Below are positions 1 through 11,465 of a stretch of DNA of 42,525 bases, one piece after another. A program made the position numbers and the translations under genes. The DNA is taken from contig NZ_QLIX01000032.1 in assembly GCF_003258945.1 (NCBI RefSeq), positions 1-42,525 of the forward strand. The letters are read 5' to 3'. How positions within the stretch are numbered: position 1 is the first letter of the stretch; each line of letters begins with the position of its first letter. The notes below the pieces were generated by a model. It searched no databases and was not told where the DNA came from. It saw nothing but the letters and a program-made list of their open reading frames with translations. The DNA is from Roseicella frigidaeris (GTDB lineage: Bacteria > Pseudomonadota > Alphaproteobacteria > Acetobacterales > Acetobacteraceae).

Positions 1-51
1 CACTCCAGGTCCCCCGGGTCACCCGGGAGACCGTAGGTTGAGGGACGGCAG

Positions 52-426
52 GTGGGCCAAAATTCGCCAGCACGCCTGGGCCAACATTCAGTAGCAAAGC
101 CAGCGGATGACTGGATCGCCGAGCGGATCGTCCGCGGCGATGTCTGCGTCACCGCCGACATCCCGCTCGCCGCCCGCTGCCTGGAGCGCGGGGCGCGGGC
201 GCTCGGCTTCAAGGGGCGGGCCTGGACGCCGGACAATATCGGCAACGCCCTGGCCGGCCGGGCCGTGTCGAGCGAGATGCGCGAGCGCGGCCTGCCGACC
301 GGCGGCCCGGCGCCGCTGACGCCGGCCGACCGCTCCCGCTTCCTCTCGGCGCTCGATGCCACGATCGCCGCCGCGCAGCGCGACGCCGCGGCGCCGCCGC
401 CCCGGCCCTGGGTGAGCTTCGAGTAA
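52..426 (+). CDS. YaiI/UPF0178 (DUF188) family protein, N-terminally truncated or chimeric
   Basis: From about residue 19 the product matches the C-terminal two thirds of the YaiI/YqxD (UPF0178, DUF188) family. It has DDWIAERIVRGDVCVTADIP, then ARCLERGARAL, then GLPTGGPAPLTPADRSRF and an Ala/Pro tail. Family members are about 150 residues and begin with an Asp-rich strand (DADACP type) that is absent here. None of the three forward frames in positions 1-100 encodes it. The apparent GTG at 52 gives about 18 unrelated residues, so homology begins abruptly near position 105. The first 100 bases are also less GC-rich than what follows. Family function is not established; a PIN-like nuclease fold has been suggested. 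Either the gene was broken by a rearrangement, or the window begins at an assembly join. It is probably not functional as written. Confidence 0.6.
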   Translation: MGQNSPARLGQHSVAKPADDWIAERIVRGDVCVTADIPLAARCLERGARALGFKGRAWTPDNIGNALAGRAVSSEMRERGLPTGGPAPLTPADRSRFLSALDATIAAAQRDAAAPPPRPWVSFE

Positions 427-438
427 AAGGGGGGCCGA

Positions 439-825
439 TCAGCCGCAGCCCTCGCGGCCGAGCCGGTCGCGGGCGAGGCCGAGCGAGAGCCGGGCGCGAT
501 CCAGCACCCGGGCCAGGCGGTCCTGCGCCGATTCGAAGCCGGCCTGCTCGGCGAGGCGCAGCGCCTCGGCGGTGAGCTCCGCGGCCCGGGCGCAGCCGCA
601 GCCCTGCAGCCGGCCGGCCGCCTCGGCGAGGGCCGTCCGGGCCGCCTCGGCCGCCGCGCGGGCGGGCAGCAGCCCCGCGGCGGCCTGGCCGGCGCGAAGC
701 TGGCCATCGGCCTGCCGCATCGCCTCCAGCCCGAGGCCGAAGCCGCAGCGCGGCTGCTGCGCCAGGGCGGGGGTGGGGGCGGCGGCGAGCAGCGCCGGCA
801 GCAGCAGGGCAGGGCGCGGGATCAT
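439..825 (-). CDS. Small exported hypothetical protein
   Basis: The predicted product is 128 residues. An N-terminal signal peptide ([20 protein letters not shown], cleavage likely after ALA near residue 22) precedes an Ala/Arg-rich, largely helical domain with four Cys (QPRCGFG, GCGCARA, and the C-terminal EGCG). The ATG at 825 overlaps the stop of the upstream pseudouridine synthase in an ATGA arrangement and has a GGAGGAGG ribosome site just upstream, so the two are probably translationally coupled. I do not recognise a named family. The spaced Cys pairs and signal peptide suggest a disulfide-stabilised periplasmic protein. It is the last gene of the secA-rlu unit. Confidence 0.6.
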   Translation of the reverse strand: MIPRPALLLPALLAAAPTPALAQQPRCGFGLGLEAMRQADGQLRAGQAAAGLLPARAAAEAARTALAEAAGRLQGCGCARAAELTAEALRLAEQAGFESAQDRLARVLDRARLSLGLARDRLGREGCG

Positions 826-1588
826 GCATCCTCCTCCCAGCCGCAGGCGCGGAGCGCCGCCCGTATATGCGGCGGCGGCGGCGCGGTGGCGGCGACGGGC
901 GGCGCCAGCGGCAGGGCGATGGCGCGGGCCAGCAGGTGCAGCGGCCCCTCGGCATCCTCCGGCGGGCCGTAGCGCGGATCGCCGAGGATCGGGCAGCCGA
1001 GATGCGCGCAATGCACGCGGAGCTGGTGGGTGCGGCCGGTGCGCGGCCGCAATTCCAGCCAGCTCCAGTCCGCGGTGCCGCCGAGGCGGCGCCAGGCGGT
1101 GAGCGCCGGCTGGCCTGCCGGGTCCACCACCATGCGCCAGCCCTCTCGCGCCGTGCTGCGCTTGAGGAGCGGCGCCGCCACCTCGCCCGTCTCGGCCGGC
1201 GGGGCGCCGCGGACCACGGCCCAATAGGTCTTCTCCGCCCGGCCGGCGGCGAAGAGGGCGCCGAGCGCGGCCAGGGCCGGCTTGGTGCGGCCGAGCACGA
1301 GGCAGCCGGCGGTGTCGGCATCGAGCCGGTGCGCCGGCTGCGGCAGGCGGCGCTTGCCGAGGGCGAGCGCCGGCAGCCAGTCCTCGAGCGAGGCGCCGCC
1401 GCGCGGGCCGGCATGCACGGCGAGGCCGGCGGGCTTGTCGAGGATCAGCAGCCGGTCGTCGCGGTGGAGCAGGCGGGCGAGGGGATCGCCAGCCAGGGCC
1501 GCGGGGGCGAGGCCAGGGCCAGGGGGGACGGCACGGCCCGCCGGCGGCCCGGCCGCGCGGCCGGGGCGGCGCGCGCGGGCGCCGGCGC

Positions 1589-1592
<4 letters not shown>
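822..1592 (-). CDS. RluA-family RNA pseudouridine synthase
   Basis: This enzyme isomerises uridine to pseudouridine in rRNA or tRNA. The catalytic motif HRLDADTAG is present (Asp about residue 91 with the start used here). The [15 protein letters not shown] strand precedes it, and the [19 protein letters not shown] block and GDPRYG follow, all characteristic of the RluA family. No S4 domain precedes the catalytic domain, so it is a short form. The start is uncertain. No ATG, GTG or TTG lies in frame between the secA stop and the catalytic core. A CTG at 1592 overlaps the secA TGA and gives 256 residues; initiation could instead lie inside the 3' end of secA. The exact substrate position (RluA, RluC or RluD type) cannot be read from sequence. 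Confidence 0.85.
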
Positions 1593-4321
<2,729 letters not shown>

Positions 4322-4587
4322 GCGGGCCTTGCTACTCCGGGATGGCGCCGGCCCCCGCGCGTGCCGCGGTCCTGCCGGCGCCGCAGGCGAGACGGGGCGG
4401 TAACGGAAGGGGGCGGGGTGCCGAATGGGGCCCCGGGCCCTACCGGGCGGGGGTGCTGCGCGACCCCGGCGCGATGCGACAGATAGGCAAGCGCGGCGTC
4501 CAGGTCAACGCTGGCGGCGATCTCGGCTGTTGCGGGCGGGGGAGGCTTCGGCCATTGTCCCGCGCCGTTCGAAGGGTGCCGTTCCGT

Positions 4588-5583
4588 ATGCGTCTCCATT
4601 CCCCCCTGCTGGCGGCCACGCTGCTGCTGGCGCCCTTCGCTGCGCCGGCGCAGGCCCAGGCTCCCCAGGGGCAGGCCCCAGGGCAAGCCCAGGGGAAGCC
4701 GCCCGCGGCGGCGGGCGCCGCGGCCACTTCCGACCCGGCCGCCGACCCCGTGGTCGCCCGGGTCGATGGCCGGGATGTCCGCCTGTCCGACGTGCTGGCG
4801 ACGGCGCAGGACGTGCTGCCGGCCGAGATGCGGGAGACCCCGCCCGCCACCCTGCTGCAGATGATCCCGCCCGAGGCGCGGCGGCAGCTCATCGAGCGCA
4901 CCGTCACCGAGCGCGCCCTGACCGATGCGGCCCGCGCCGCCGGGCTCGACAAGGAGGCGGAGGTGCGGCGGCGCATGCAGCGCGCCTCCGACCAGGAGCT
5001 GCAGCAGAGCTTCCTCGCCCGCGAGGTGGCGGCGAGCGTCACCGACAGCGCCCTCCGCGCCCGCTACGAGCAGGAGAGCGGCAAGCACCAGGGCGAGGAG
5101 GAGGTGCATGCGCGCCACATCCTCCTCAAGACCGAGAGCGACGCGAAGGCGGCGCTCGCCGCGGTGAAGGGCGGCGAGGATTTCGCCGCGGTGGCGCAGC
5201 GGCTTTCGACCGATCCCGGCTCGCGCGACGGCGGCGATCTCGGCTTCTTCAAGCGCGCGGACATGGTGCCCGAATTCGCCGAGGCCGCCTTCGCCATGAA
5301 GCCCGGCGAGGTCAGCGCCGCGCCGGTGAAGAGCCCCTTCGGCTGGCACGTCATCAAGGTCGAGGAGCGCCGCACGGCGCCGATGCCGAGCTTCGAGGAG
5401 AGCCGGCAGCAGCTTCGCCAGCAGATGCTGCAGCAGCAGGTGGATGCGGTGGTGCAGCGGGTGCGGGCGAATGCCAAGGTCGAGATCCCGGGCCAGGCGG
5501 CGCCGGGGGCCGGCGGCTCGCTGCTCGACCAGGCGGCGCCGCCCGCCTCGGGCGGTGCCAAGCCGGCGCCGCAACGGCGCTGA
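4588..5583 (+). CDS. Exported parvulin-type peptidyl-prolyl cis-trans isomerase (PpiC/SurA-like)
   Basis: This is a periplasmic prolyl isomerase and chaperone for exported or outer-membrane proteins. The ATG at 4588 gives 331 residues with a clean signal peptide (MRLHSPLLAATLLLAPFAAP, then AQAQ). A Gln/Pro/Ala-rich segment follows, then a helical SurA-N-like region (ERTVTERALTDAARAAGLDK). The PpiC rotamase domain begins at HARHILLK and includes FAAVAQRLSTDPGS, GGDLGFFKRADMVPEF and SPFGWHVIKVEERR. The C-terminus is helical and ends in an Ala/Gly/Pro tail. An upstream in-frame ATG at 4342 was rejected because it would bury the signal peptide behind about 80 Arg/Gly-rich residues. The gene is divergent from secA and precedes argJ. 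Confidence 0.94.
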   Translation: MRLHSPLLAATLLLAPFAAPAQAQAPQGQAPGQAQGKPPAAAGAAATSDPAADPVVARVDGRDVRLSDVLATAQDVLPAEMRETPPATLLQMIPPEARRQLIERTVTERALTDAARAAGLDKEAEVRRRMQRASDQELQQSFLAREVAASVTDSALRARYEQESGKHQGEEEVHARHILLKTESDAKAALAAVKGGEDFAAVAQRLSTDPGSRDGGDLGFFKRADMVPEFAEAAFAMKPGEVSAAPVKSPFGWHVIKVEERRTAPMPSFEESRQQLRQQMLQQQVDAVVQRVRANAKVEIPGQAAPGAGGSLLDQAAPPASGGAKPAPQRR

Positions 5584-5591
5584 GGCCCGGC

Positions 5592-5612
5592 GGGGCGGCG
5601 ACCCGCCGCCCC
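5592..5612 (+). terminator. Hairpin after the PPIase gene
   Basis: A perfect 9-bp GC stem (5592-5600 with 5604-5612) and a 3-base loop begins 8 bases after the PPIase stop. There is no T-run, so it may be a terminator or simply a 3'-end stabiliser before argJ. Confidence 0.4.
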
Positions 5613-5753
5613 CGGATTGGATCCAGCGTCGCCAGGCCATGATCCGCTCACTTAGGTTCACGGACCATGGTCTGGCGTGGTGTTGTGTCGCGTGAGTCAC
5701 GCCTTCGGTGAGTCCACCTCAGGCGGTCACGCTCTAGCCTCGAGGAGCCCGCC

Positions 5754-6992
5754 ATGGCCGGCACCGATCTGCCCGTCTCCCCCCTCGCCCTGCCCCTGCC
5801 GGCGCTGCCGGCCATCGCCGGGCTTCGCCTCGGCACGATCGAGGCCGGCATCCGCTACAAGGGGCGGGCCGACCTGACGATGCTGGAATTCGCCCCCGGC
5901 ACCACCGTCGCGGGCGTCTTCACCCAGAACAAGTGCCCCGGCGCGCCGGTCGAGTGGTGCCGGGCGGTGCTGCCGGGCGGCACGGCGCGGGCGCTGGTGG
6001 TCAATGCCGGCAACGCCAATGTCTTCACCGGCCGCGCCGGGCGCGAGGCGACCCGGGCCACCGCCGAGGCGGCGGCGGCGCTGGTCGGCTGCCGGGCGGA
6101 GGAGGTCTTCCTCGCCTCCACCGGTGTCATCGGCGAGACCCTGCCGCATGCGAAGCTCACCGCCGCCCTGCCGGCGCTGCATGCCGGCCTGGCGCCGGAT
6201 CGCTGGCCCGAGGCGGCGCGCGGCATCATGACCACCGACACCTTCCCCAAGGCGGCGGTCCGCACCGCCCGGATCGGCGAGACGGCGGTGACGATCGCCG
6301 GCATCGCCAAGGGCAGCGGCATGATCGCGCCCGACATGGCGACGATGCTGAGCTTCGTCGCCACCGATGCGGCGATCCCGGCGCCGGCGCTGCAGGCGCT
6401 GCTGGCCGCCGGCACGGCGCGGAGTTTCAACTGCGTCACCGTCGATTCCGACACCTCGACCAGCGACACGCTGCTGCTCTTCGCCACCGGCCAGGCGCGG
6501 CACCCGGCGGTGCCGGCCGAGGGCGGCGAGATCCTCGCCGATGTCGCCCGGGCGCTGGATGCGGTGCTGATGGACCTCGCCCTGATGGTCGCCCGCGACG
6601 GCGAGGGGGCGCAGAAGCTGATCGAGATCACCGTCACCGGGGCGGTGAGCGACGCCTCGGCGCATCGCATCGCCATGGCGATCGCCAACTCGCCGCTGGT
6701 CAAGACGGCGATCGCCGGCGAGGACGCCAATTGGGGCCGCATCGTCATGGCGGTCGGCAAGGCCGGCGAGCCGGCGGACCGCGACCGGCTGAGCGTCGCG
6801 GTCGGCGGCACCTGGATGGCGCGCGAGGGCGGCGTGGTGCCGGGCTATGACGAGACGCCGGTGGTCGCGCACATGAAGGGGCGGGAGGTCGAGATCACCG
6901 TCGATATCGGCCTCGGCGAGGGGCGGGCCAGGGTTTGGACCTGCGACCTGACGCATGGGTACATCGACATCAACGGGTCGTACCGGTCGTAG
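5754..6992 (+). CDS. argJ: ArgJ, glutamate N-acetyltransferase / amino-acid N-acetyltransferase
   Basis: ArgJ transfers the acetyl group from N-acetylornithine to glutamate, closing the cyclic arginine pathway. Bifunctional forms also use acetyl-CoA. The product is 412 residues. It shows [27 protein letters not shown] and TGVIGETLP in the alpha half. The self-cleavage site is [14 protein letters not shown] with nucleophile Thr197, and the beta half carries [31 protein letters not shown] and the C-terminal [12 protein letters not shown]. Cleavage before Thr197 should yield two subunits. The ATG at 5754 is preceded by GAGGAGCCCGCC. Whether the enzyme is mono- or bifunctional cannot be decided from sequence. 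An ArgE-like gene lies about 3 kb away. Confidence 0.97.
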   Translation: MAGTDLPVSPLALPLPALPAIAGLRLGTIEAGIRYKGRADLTMLEFAPGTTVAGVFTQNKCPGAPVEWCRAVLPGGTARALVVNAGNANVFTGRAGREATRATAEAAAALVGCRAEEVFLASTGVIGETLPHAKLTAALPALHAGLAPDRWPEAARGIMTTDTFPKAAVRTARIGETAVTIAGIAKGSGMIAPDMATMLSFVATDAAIPAPALQALLAAGTARSFNCVTVDSDTSTSDTLLLFATGQARHPAVPAEGGEILADVARALDAVLMDLALMVARDGEGAQKLIEITVTGAVSDASAHRIAMAIANSPLVKTAIAGEDANWGRIVMAVGKAGEPADRDRLSVAVGGTWMAREGGVVPGYDETPVVAHMKGREVEITVDIGLGEGRARVWTCDLTHGYIDINGSYRS

Positions 6993-7102
6993 GGGGTGGG
7001 GCCTGGGCCTCGGCCAGGCCTGCATCGCATCGGGCTCCGTTGACAGGCGCGGGCGGCTGGCCATTCCTGGCTTCCCCCCCCCGCTGCGAGCGCCTCCATC
7101 CC

Positions 7103-8176
7103 GTGACCGTGCCGTTCCCCGACTTCCCGCCACTCCGGACCGAGCGGCTGACCCTCCGCCCCCTGCGGCTCGAGGATGCGCCGGCGCTGCACCGGCTGGT
7201 CAATGACTGGGAGGTGGCCAAGACCCTGGCCCGCGTGCCCTTCCCCTATCCGCGGGAGCTGGCCGAGACCTGGATCGAATCCACCTGGGCGCAGATCGCC
7301 GCCCGGCAAGCCTGGCACTTGGCGATCATCGGCGAGGAGAACGGGGCGGAGCACCTGATCGGCTGCGTCGGGCTGAGCCGCTCGCGGGATGGCCGCGCGG
7401 CCGAACTGGGCTATTGGGTCGGCCGCCGCTTCTGGGGGCATGGCGTGGCACGGGAGGCGGTGACCCGGCTCTGCGCCTGGGCACGAGCCGAGCTCGGCAT
7501 CGCCACCATCCGCGCCAGCGCGCTGAAGGACAACCAGCGCTCCCAGGCCGTGCTGCGCCGGCTGGGCCTGGCGCCGGCGGGCGAGGGGGTGCAGACCTTC
7601 CTCTCGCGCGGCGGCCCCATGCCGGTGCTGCTGTTCGAGGGCCGGCCGGCAGGGGAGGCGGCGGACCCTCCCGCGATGCCTGCCGCGCCGCCCCCGGTCG
7701 CGCCGCCCCTGGCCGCGCCGCCGCCCGCACCCGCCGCCGCACCCCTCGCCATGCCCCCTACGGCACCCTCCGGCGCGAAGCCGGTGCTGCTGGTCGCCGC
7801 CGTCGCCCTGATCGACGCCGATGGCCGCGTCCTGCTTGCGCGCCGGCCGGAGGGCAAGCCGCTGGCCGGGCTGTGGGAGTTCCCCGGCGGCAAGGTCCAG
7901 CCGGGCGAGACGCCGGAGCAGGCGCTGATCCGCGAGCTGAAGGAGGAGCTCGACATCGACGTCGCCGAGGCCTGCCTCGGCCCCTTCACCTTCGCCTCGC
8001 ATGGCTACGAGGCCTTCCACCTGCTGATGCCGCTCTATCTATGCCGGCGCTGGCAGGGCGAGGTGCGGCCGGTGGAGGGCCAGGCGCTCGCCTGGGTGCG
8101 GCCGCAGAAGCTCGGCGGCTATGCCATGCCGCCCGCCGACAAGCCGCTGGTCGCCATGCTGCGGGACTTCCTGTGA
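7103..8176 (+). CDS. Fusion protein: GNAT acetyltransferase (RimJ/RimL type) plus Nudix (MutT-like) pyrophosphohydrolase
   Basis: The 357-residue product has two enzymatic domains. Residues about 5-180 are a RimJ/RimL-type GNAT domain: TERLTLRPLRLEDAPALHRL, acetyl-CoA site RRFWGHGVAREAV near 108-120, and NQRSQAVLRRLGL. Residues about 182-225 form a Pro/Ala linker. Residues about 228-357 are a Nudix domain. Its Nudix box spans 263-285, with GKVQPGE, RE at 277-278 and EE at 281-282; the usual box Gly is Asp284. WEFPGGK and the RRPEGKPLAGLWEF strand resemble MutT 8-oxo-dGTP diphosphatase. The GTG at 7103 is used because it sits directly before the PFPDFPPLRTERL strand; an earlier in-frame ATG at 6935 lies inside argJ. 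The two domains usually occur as separate genes, so a join of neighbours is likely. Confidence 0.92.
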   Translation: MTVPFPDFPPLRTERLTLRPLRLEDAPALHRLVNDWEVAKTLARVPFPYPRELAETWIESTWAQIAARQAWHLAIIGEENGAEHLIGCVGLSRSRDGRAAELGYWVGRRFWGHGVAREAVTRLCAWARAELGIATIRASALKDNQRSQAVLRRLGLAPAGEGVQTFLSRGGPMPVLLFEGRPAGEAADPPAMPAAPPPVAPPLAAPPPAPAAAPLAMPPTAPSGAKPVLLVAAVALIDADGRVLLARRPEGKPLAGLWEFPGGKVQPGETPEQALIRELKEELDIDVAEACLGPFTFASHGYEAFHLLMPLYLCRRWQGEVRPVEGQALAWVRPQKLGGYAMPPADKPLVAMLRDFL

Positions 8177-8278
8177 GGAATGCCCGCGCCGCCCGGCCCG
8201 TGCGGGCGTAGTATCGGCGCCCGGCAAGGGCCCGCCCCGCGGCGGCCGCGCCGCGCCCCGAGACGTCCAGGAACCCCC

Positions 8279-9052
8279 ATGACCGCCAATCCCACCGCCT
8301 GCCTGCTGATCATCGGCAACGAGGTGCTCTCCGGCCGCACCCGCGACGCCAACCTGCAATTCCTGGCGACCCGCCTCGGCGAGATCGGCATCCCGCTGCG
8401 CGAGGCGCGCGTCATCCCCGATGTCGAGGACACCATCATCGCCACGGTGAACGAATGCCGGGCGCGCTTCACGCATGTCTTCACCACCGGCGGCATCGGC
8501 CCGACGCATGACGACATCACCAGCGAATGCGTCGCCAAGGCCTTCGGCGTGCCCTGGGAGGTGCATGCGGAGACGCGCGCCATCATGGCCGCCGACTATG
8601 CGCGGCGCGACCCGCCGGTGGAGTTCAACGCCGCCCGGCTGCGCATGGCGACGCTGCCGCGCGGCGCCGTGCCGATCCGCTGCAGCGAGACCACCGCCCC
8701 CGGCTTCTCGATGGAGAACGTGCATGTGATGGCGGGCGTGCCCCGCATCATGCGGTCGATGTTCGAGGCGCTGGCGCCGCAGCTCGCGGGCGGCCAGCCC
8801 ATCCGCTCGCACACGGTGCATGCGGACTACGTCTATGAGGGCCAGATCGCCGAGGGCCTCGCCGCCATCCAGGCGCGGCATCCGGCGCTCGATCTCGGCA
8901 GCTACCCCTATTACCGCGGCAAGGGCGGCGGCGTGGCGCTGGTGGCGAAGGGCACGGACGGCGCCGCCGTCGAGGCGGCGGCGGCGGAGTGCCTGGCGCT
9001 GCTCGCCCGCTTCGGCGCGGCGCGGGAGGGCGAGCCGGCGCCGGAAGGGTGA
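8279..9052 (+). CDS. CinA-type molybdopterin-binding (MoCF) domain protein
   Basis: The product is 257 residues and consists only of the MoCF/MogA-like domain found at the N-terminus of CinA (competence/damage-inducible protein A). It shows LLIIGNEVLSGRTRDANL, then FTHVFTTGGIGPTHDDIT, FGVPWEVH and a GFSMENVHVMAGVP segment. It lacks the C-terminal PncC nicotinamide-nucleotide amidase domain of full CinA. That architecture is common in alphaproteobacteria, where the role is unproven (possibly pyridine-nucleotide pyrophosphatase or a molybdopterin-related activity). The ATG at 8279 follows CCAGGAACCCCC. The gene converges on the AstE-like gene with a hairpin between them. Confidence 0.9.
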   Translation: MTANPTACLLIIGNEVLSGRTRDANLQFLATRLGEIGIPLREARVIPDVEDTIIATVNECRARFTHVFTTGGIGPTHDDITSECVAKAFGVPWEVHAETRAIMAADYARRDPPVEFNAARLRMATLPRGAVPIRCSETTAPGFSMENVHVMAGVPRIMRSMFEALAPQLAGGQPIRSHTVHADYVYEGQIAEGLAAIQARHPALDLGSYPYYRGKGGGVALVAKGTDGAAVEAAAAECLALLARFGAAREGEPAPEG

Positions 9053-9074
9053 CCCGCACCCGGCGTCCAGGGCG

Positions 9075-9093
9075 GCCGCGGCCGGGCCGCGGC
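9075..9093. terminator. Hairpin between convergent genes
   Basis: A 7-bp perfect stem (9075-9081 with 9087-9093) and a 5-base loop sits in the 45-base gap between two convergent stop codons. It is positioned as a bidirectional terminator but lacks a T-run on either strand. Confidence 0.4.
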
Positions 9094-9097
9094 GCGG

Positions 9098-10153
9098 TCA
9101 CGCATCGGGGGCGCCGGCGGCGGGCGGCGCCTCGACCGGCGGGGCGGCGAGGAAGCGCGCCAGGCGCACCGCCGTCTGGCCGGGCATGACGCGCAGGCTC
9201 GGCATCACCAGCAGGCAGTCGTCATGCGGCGTGCGGATCTCCTCCTCGCCGTCGAGGGCGATGAGGGTGTTGCGCTTCGCCACCACATGGCCGCCGCGAT
9301 AGGGCTGCAGGAAGGCGAAGCCCGGGCTGCGGGCGGTCACGGTCCGCGTCACCCGGGCGATGCGCGGCGGCGGCGCGGCGGGCGGCGGATGCGGCAGCGG
9401 CGCCTCCGCCGCCACGAGGCCGGTCAGGCGCAGCAGCCGCGCCGCGACGGCCTCCATGGTGGCGACGGTCTCCCGCTCCCAATGCGAGCCCGCCTCCAGC
9501 AGCAGGGCGGTGCAGCCGCCCGCCGGATCGGAGAAGCGGGCATAGTCGATGATGCGCGGCCCGGCATCGTGCCCTTCGTCGGCCACCACCAGCGCCGGCA
9601 GGCCAAGGCTGTGCGCCAGCTGCGCCGCCCGCGGCGGCGTGCCGGTCAGGAAGAGCGGGTCGGACGGCCAGAGCATGGAATGCAGGTCGAGCAGCAGGTC
9701 GACCGTGTCCAGCAGCGGCCGCAGGGCGCGGGCGCGCCGCAGCTCGTTCGAGCGCCGGCCGCCGGCCAGCGTCTCCTCGTCCCAGAGCCGGTTGAGGTCC
9801 TCGTCGATGAAGCGGCTCGCCGTCGGGTCCTCGGCGTCGAAGCGGGCGAGGGCCTCGAGGTTGCCGAGGATGAGCGAGAGCCGGCCGCGCCGCGGCCGCA
9901 GCCCGCTGCGCAGCCAGCGGTCGAGCATCACGGCGCCGCCGATCTCGTTGCCATGGGTGGCGGCCAGCACGGCGACATGCGGGCCCGGGGCCTCGGCGGC
10001 GAAGCTCCAGACGCCGGGCAGCGCGTTGCCGCCGCGCCAGGGCTGCAGGTCGGGCAGCGTGAGCCGCACCTCGAGCCGCGGCCGCAGGGGCAGCGGGCCG
10101 GCCTGCAGCAGTGCCGCCAGCGCGGGGGAGAGGGGCTCCCGCTCCTCGTTCAT
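9098..10153 (-). CDS. Succinylglutamate desuccinylase/aspartoacylase (AstE/ASPA) family protein
   Basis: This is a predicted zinc carboxypeptidase-like amidohydrolase that removes an acyl group from an N-acyl amino acid. The product is 351 residues. Zinc ligands are visible as THGNE (His67, Glu70) and LLDLHSM (His158). DEDLNRLW matches the family DLNR substrate-binding motif, and Glu220 in LLLEAGSHWE fits the catalytic Glu. The C-terminal beta domain (FAFLQPYRGGHVVAKRNT) is also typical. The ATG at 10153 overlaps the stop of the upstream argE-like gene (ATGA), so the two form a coupled pair. Substrate unknown: N-acetyl- or N-succinyl-amino acids are plausible; no other ast genes are nearby. 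Confidence 0.86.
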   Translation of the reverse strand: MNEEREPLSPALAALLQAGPLPLRPRLEVRLTLPDLQPWRGGNALPGVWSFAAEAPGPHVAVLAATHGNEIGGAVMLDRWLRSGLRPRRGRLSLILGNLEALARFDAEDPTASRFIDEDLNRLWDEETLAGGRRSNELRRARALRPLLDTVDLLLDLHSMLWPSDPLFLTGTPPRAAQLAHSLGLPALVVADEGHDAGPRIIDYARFSDPAGGCTALLLEAGSHWERETVATMEAVAARLLRLTGLVAAEAPLPHPPPAAPPPRIARVTRTVTARSPGFAFLQPYRGGHVVAKRNTLIALDGEEEIRTPHDDCLLVMPSLRVMPGQTAVRLARFLAAPPVEAPPAAGAPDA

Positions 10154-11307
10154 CCGGCCACCAGCGTGCCGCCGAGGCGGTCGAGGACATCGAGGCAGGC
10201 GGCGATCTGCTCCTCCGCCACCCATTCCTCCGGCTGGTGCGCCTGGGCGATGTGCCCGGGGCCGCAGACGAGGGTGGCGATGCCGGCCTCGTGGAAAAAG
10301 CCGGCCTCGGTGCCGTAGCTGACGCGCGCGACGCTGTTGCGGCCGGTCAGCCGCTGCACCTCGAGGGCGAGGGGCGAATCCTCCGGCAGGTCGAAGGCGG
10401 GCAGCAGCGAGCGTGGCGCGATCGTGACGCCGGCGGCCGGCGCGACCGCGCGCAGCGGCGGCAGCACCTGCTCCTCGAGGAAGCGGCGCAGCCCCTCCAG
10501 CACTAGGGCGGGATCGTCGCCCGGCACGCTGCGCACCTCGAAGGCGAAGTGGGCCTGGTCGGGCACGATGTTGAGGCCGGTGCCGGCCTGGAAGAGGCCG
10601 ACATGCACCGTCGTCCAGGGCGGCTCGAAGCCCTCGGCGCGGTGGCCGGTGGCGGCGAATTCGCGGGCGCGGCCGCTCAGCCAGGCGACGCCTTCCGCCG
10701 CCGCCTGCAGGGCGTTCGCCGTCTCGGTGGTGCGCGAGGAATGGCCGGAGAGCCCGGTCACCGTCACGTCCCAGCTCGCATAGCCCTTCTGCGCGATGAC
10801 CGGCGCCATGCCGGTCGGCTCGCCGACGATGCAGGTGGCGGGCGGCGGCATGTCCTCGCCGAGTCGCGGCACCAGCGCCCGCGCCCCGGCCGCGGTCGTC
10901 TCCTCGTCATGCGTCAGGCAGAGATGCACCGGGCGCCGCAGCGGCAGGGCGGCGAAGCGCGGCATCATGGCGATCGCGCAGGCGGCGAAGCCCTTCATGT
11001 CGGCGGTGCCGCGGCCGATCAGCCGGCCCGCCTCGCGCCGCAGCACGAAGGGATCGGCACGCCAGTCCTGCCCCTCCACCGGCACGCAATCGACATGCGC
11101 CGAGAGCGCGACGCCGCCCGCCAGGCGGGGCCCGACCACCGCGTGGAGATTCGCCTTCTCCCCCGTGCCGTCGAGCATCACGCGGCTTTCGACGCCGCGC
11201 GCCGCGAGCCAGGCTTCCACCCATCGGATGAGGGGCAGGTTGCTGTTGCGGCTCGTCGTGTCGAAGGACACGAGCCGCTGCAGCAGCGTGACTGCCTCTT
11301 CATGCAT
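10150..11307 (-). CDS. argE: Acetylornithine deacetylase-like M20 peptidase (ArgE family)
   Basis: This di-zinc deacylase is predicted to hydrolyse N-acetylornithine to ornithine and acetate. The product is 385 residues, the usual ArgE length. All M20 metal and catalytic residues are visible: SAHVDCVP (His71, Asp73), RGTADMKG (Asp103), THDEET (Glu135 as general base, Glu136), VGEPTG (Glu163) and the C-terminal IAQAHQPEEW (His357). The dimerisation insert is present (GLSGHSSRTTETANAL). The next gene, an AstE-like deacylase, overlaps it by four bases. Because argJ is also in the window and recycles the acetyl group, this enzyme would be redundant for arginine synthesis. It may act on another N-acyl substrate, so the symbol reflects family rather than proven role. 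Confidence 0.86.
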   Translation of the reverse strand: MHEEAVTLLQRLVSFDTTSRNSNLPLIRWVEAWLAARGVESRVMLDGTGEKANLHAVVGPRLAGGVALSAHVDCVPVEGQDWRADPFVLRREAGRLIGRGTADMKGFAACAIAMMPRFAALPLRRPVHLCLTHDEETTAAGARALVPRLGEDMPPPATCIVGEPTGMAPVIAQKGYASWDVTVTGLSGHSSRTTETANALQAAAEGVAWLSGRAREFAATGHRAEGFEPPWTTVHVGLFQAGTGLNIVPDQAHFAFEVRSVPGDDPALVLEGLRRFLEEQVLPPLRAVAPAAGVTIAPRSLLPAFDLPEDSPLALEVQRLTGRNSVARVSYGTEAGFFHEAGIATLVCGPGHIAQAHQPEEWVAEEQIAACLDVLDRLGGTLVAG

Positions 11308-11465
11308 CCCTTGTCTCCCTCGGGCAGTCTATACGCGGCGGAAGCAGGGGCAATCCGGCGGCGCCACCGGAAACGCGGGACGGGCGCCAGATGCCGCGGC
11401 GGTGAAGTCGCGCGGCCTGGTCCCGTCGGCGGGGCCTCGATGCCCGTGCCGTGGCGGGAGACCGG

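Noticed and set aside
4342-4587. Upstream start of the PPIase
   Set aside because: It would place about 80 residues before the signal peptide, which begins cleanly at 4588.
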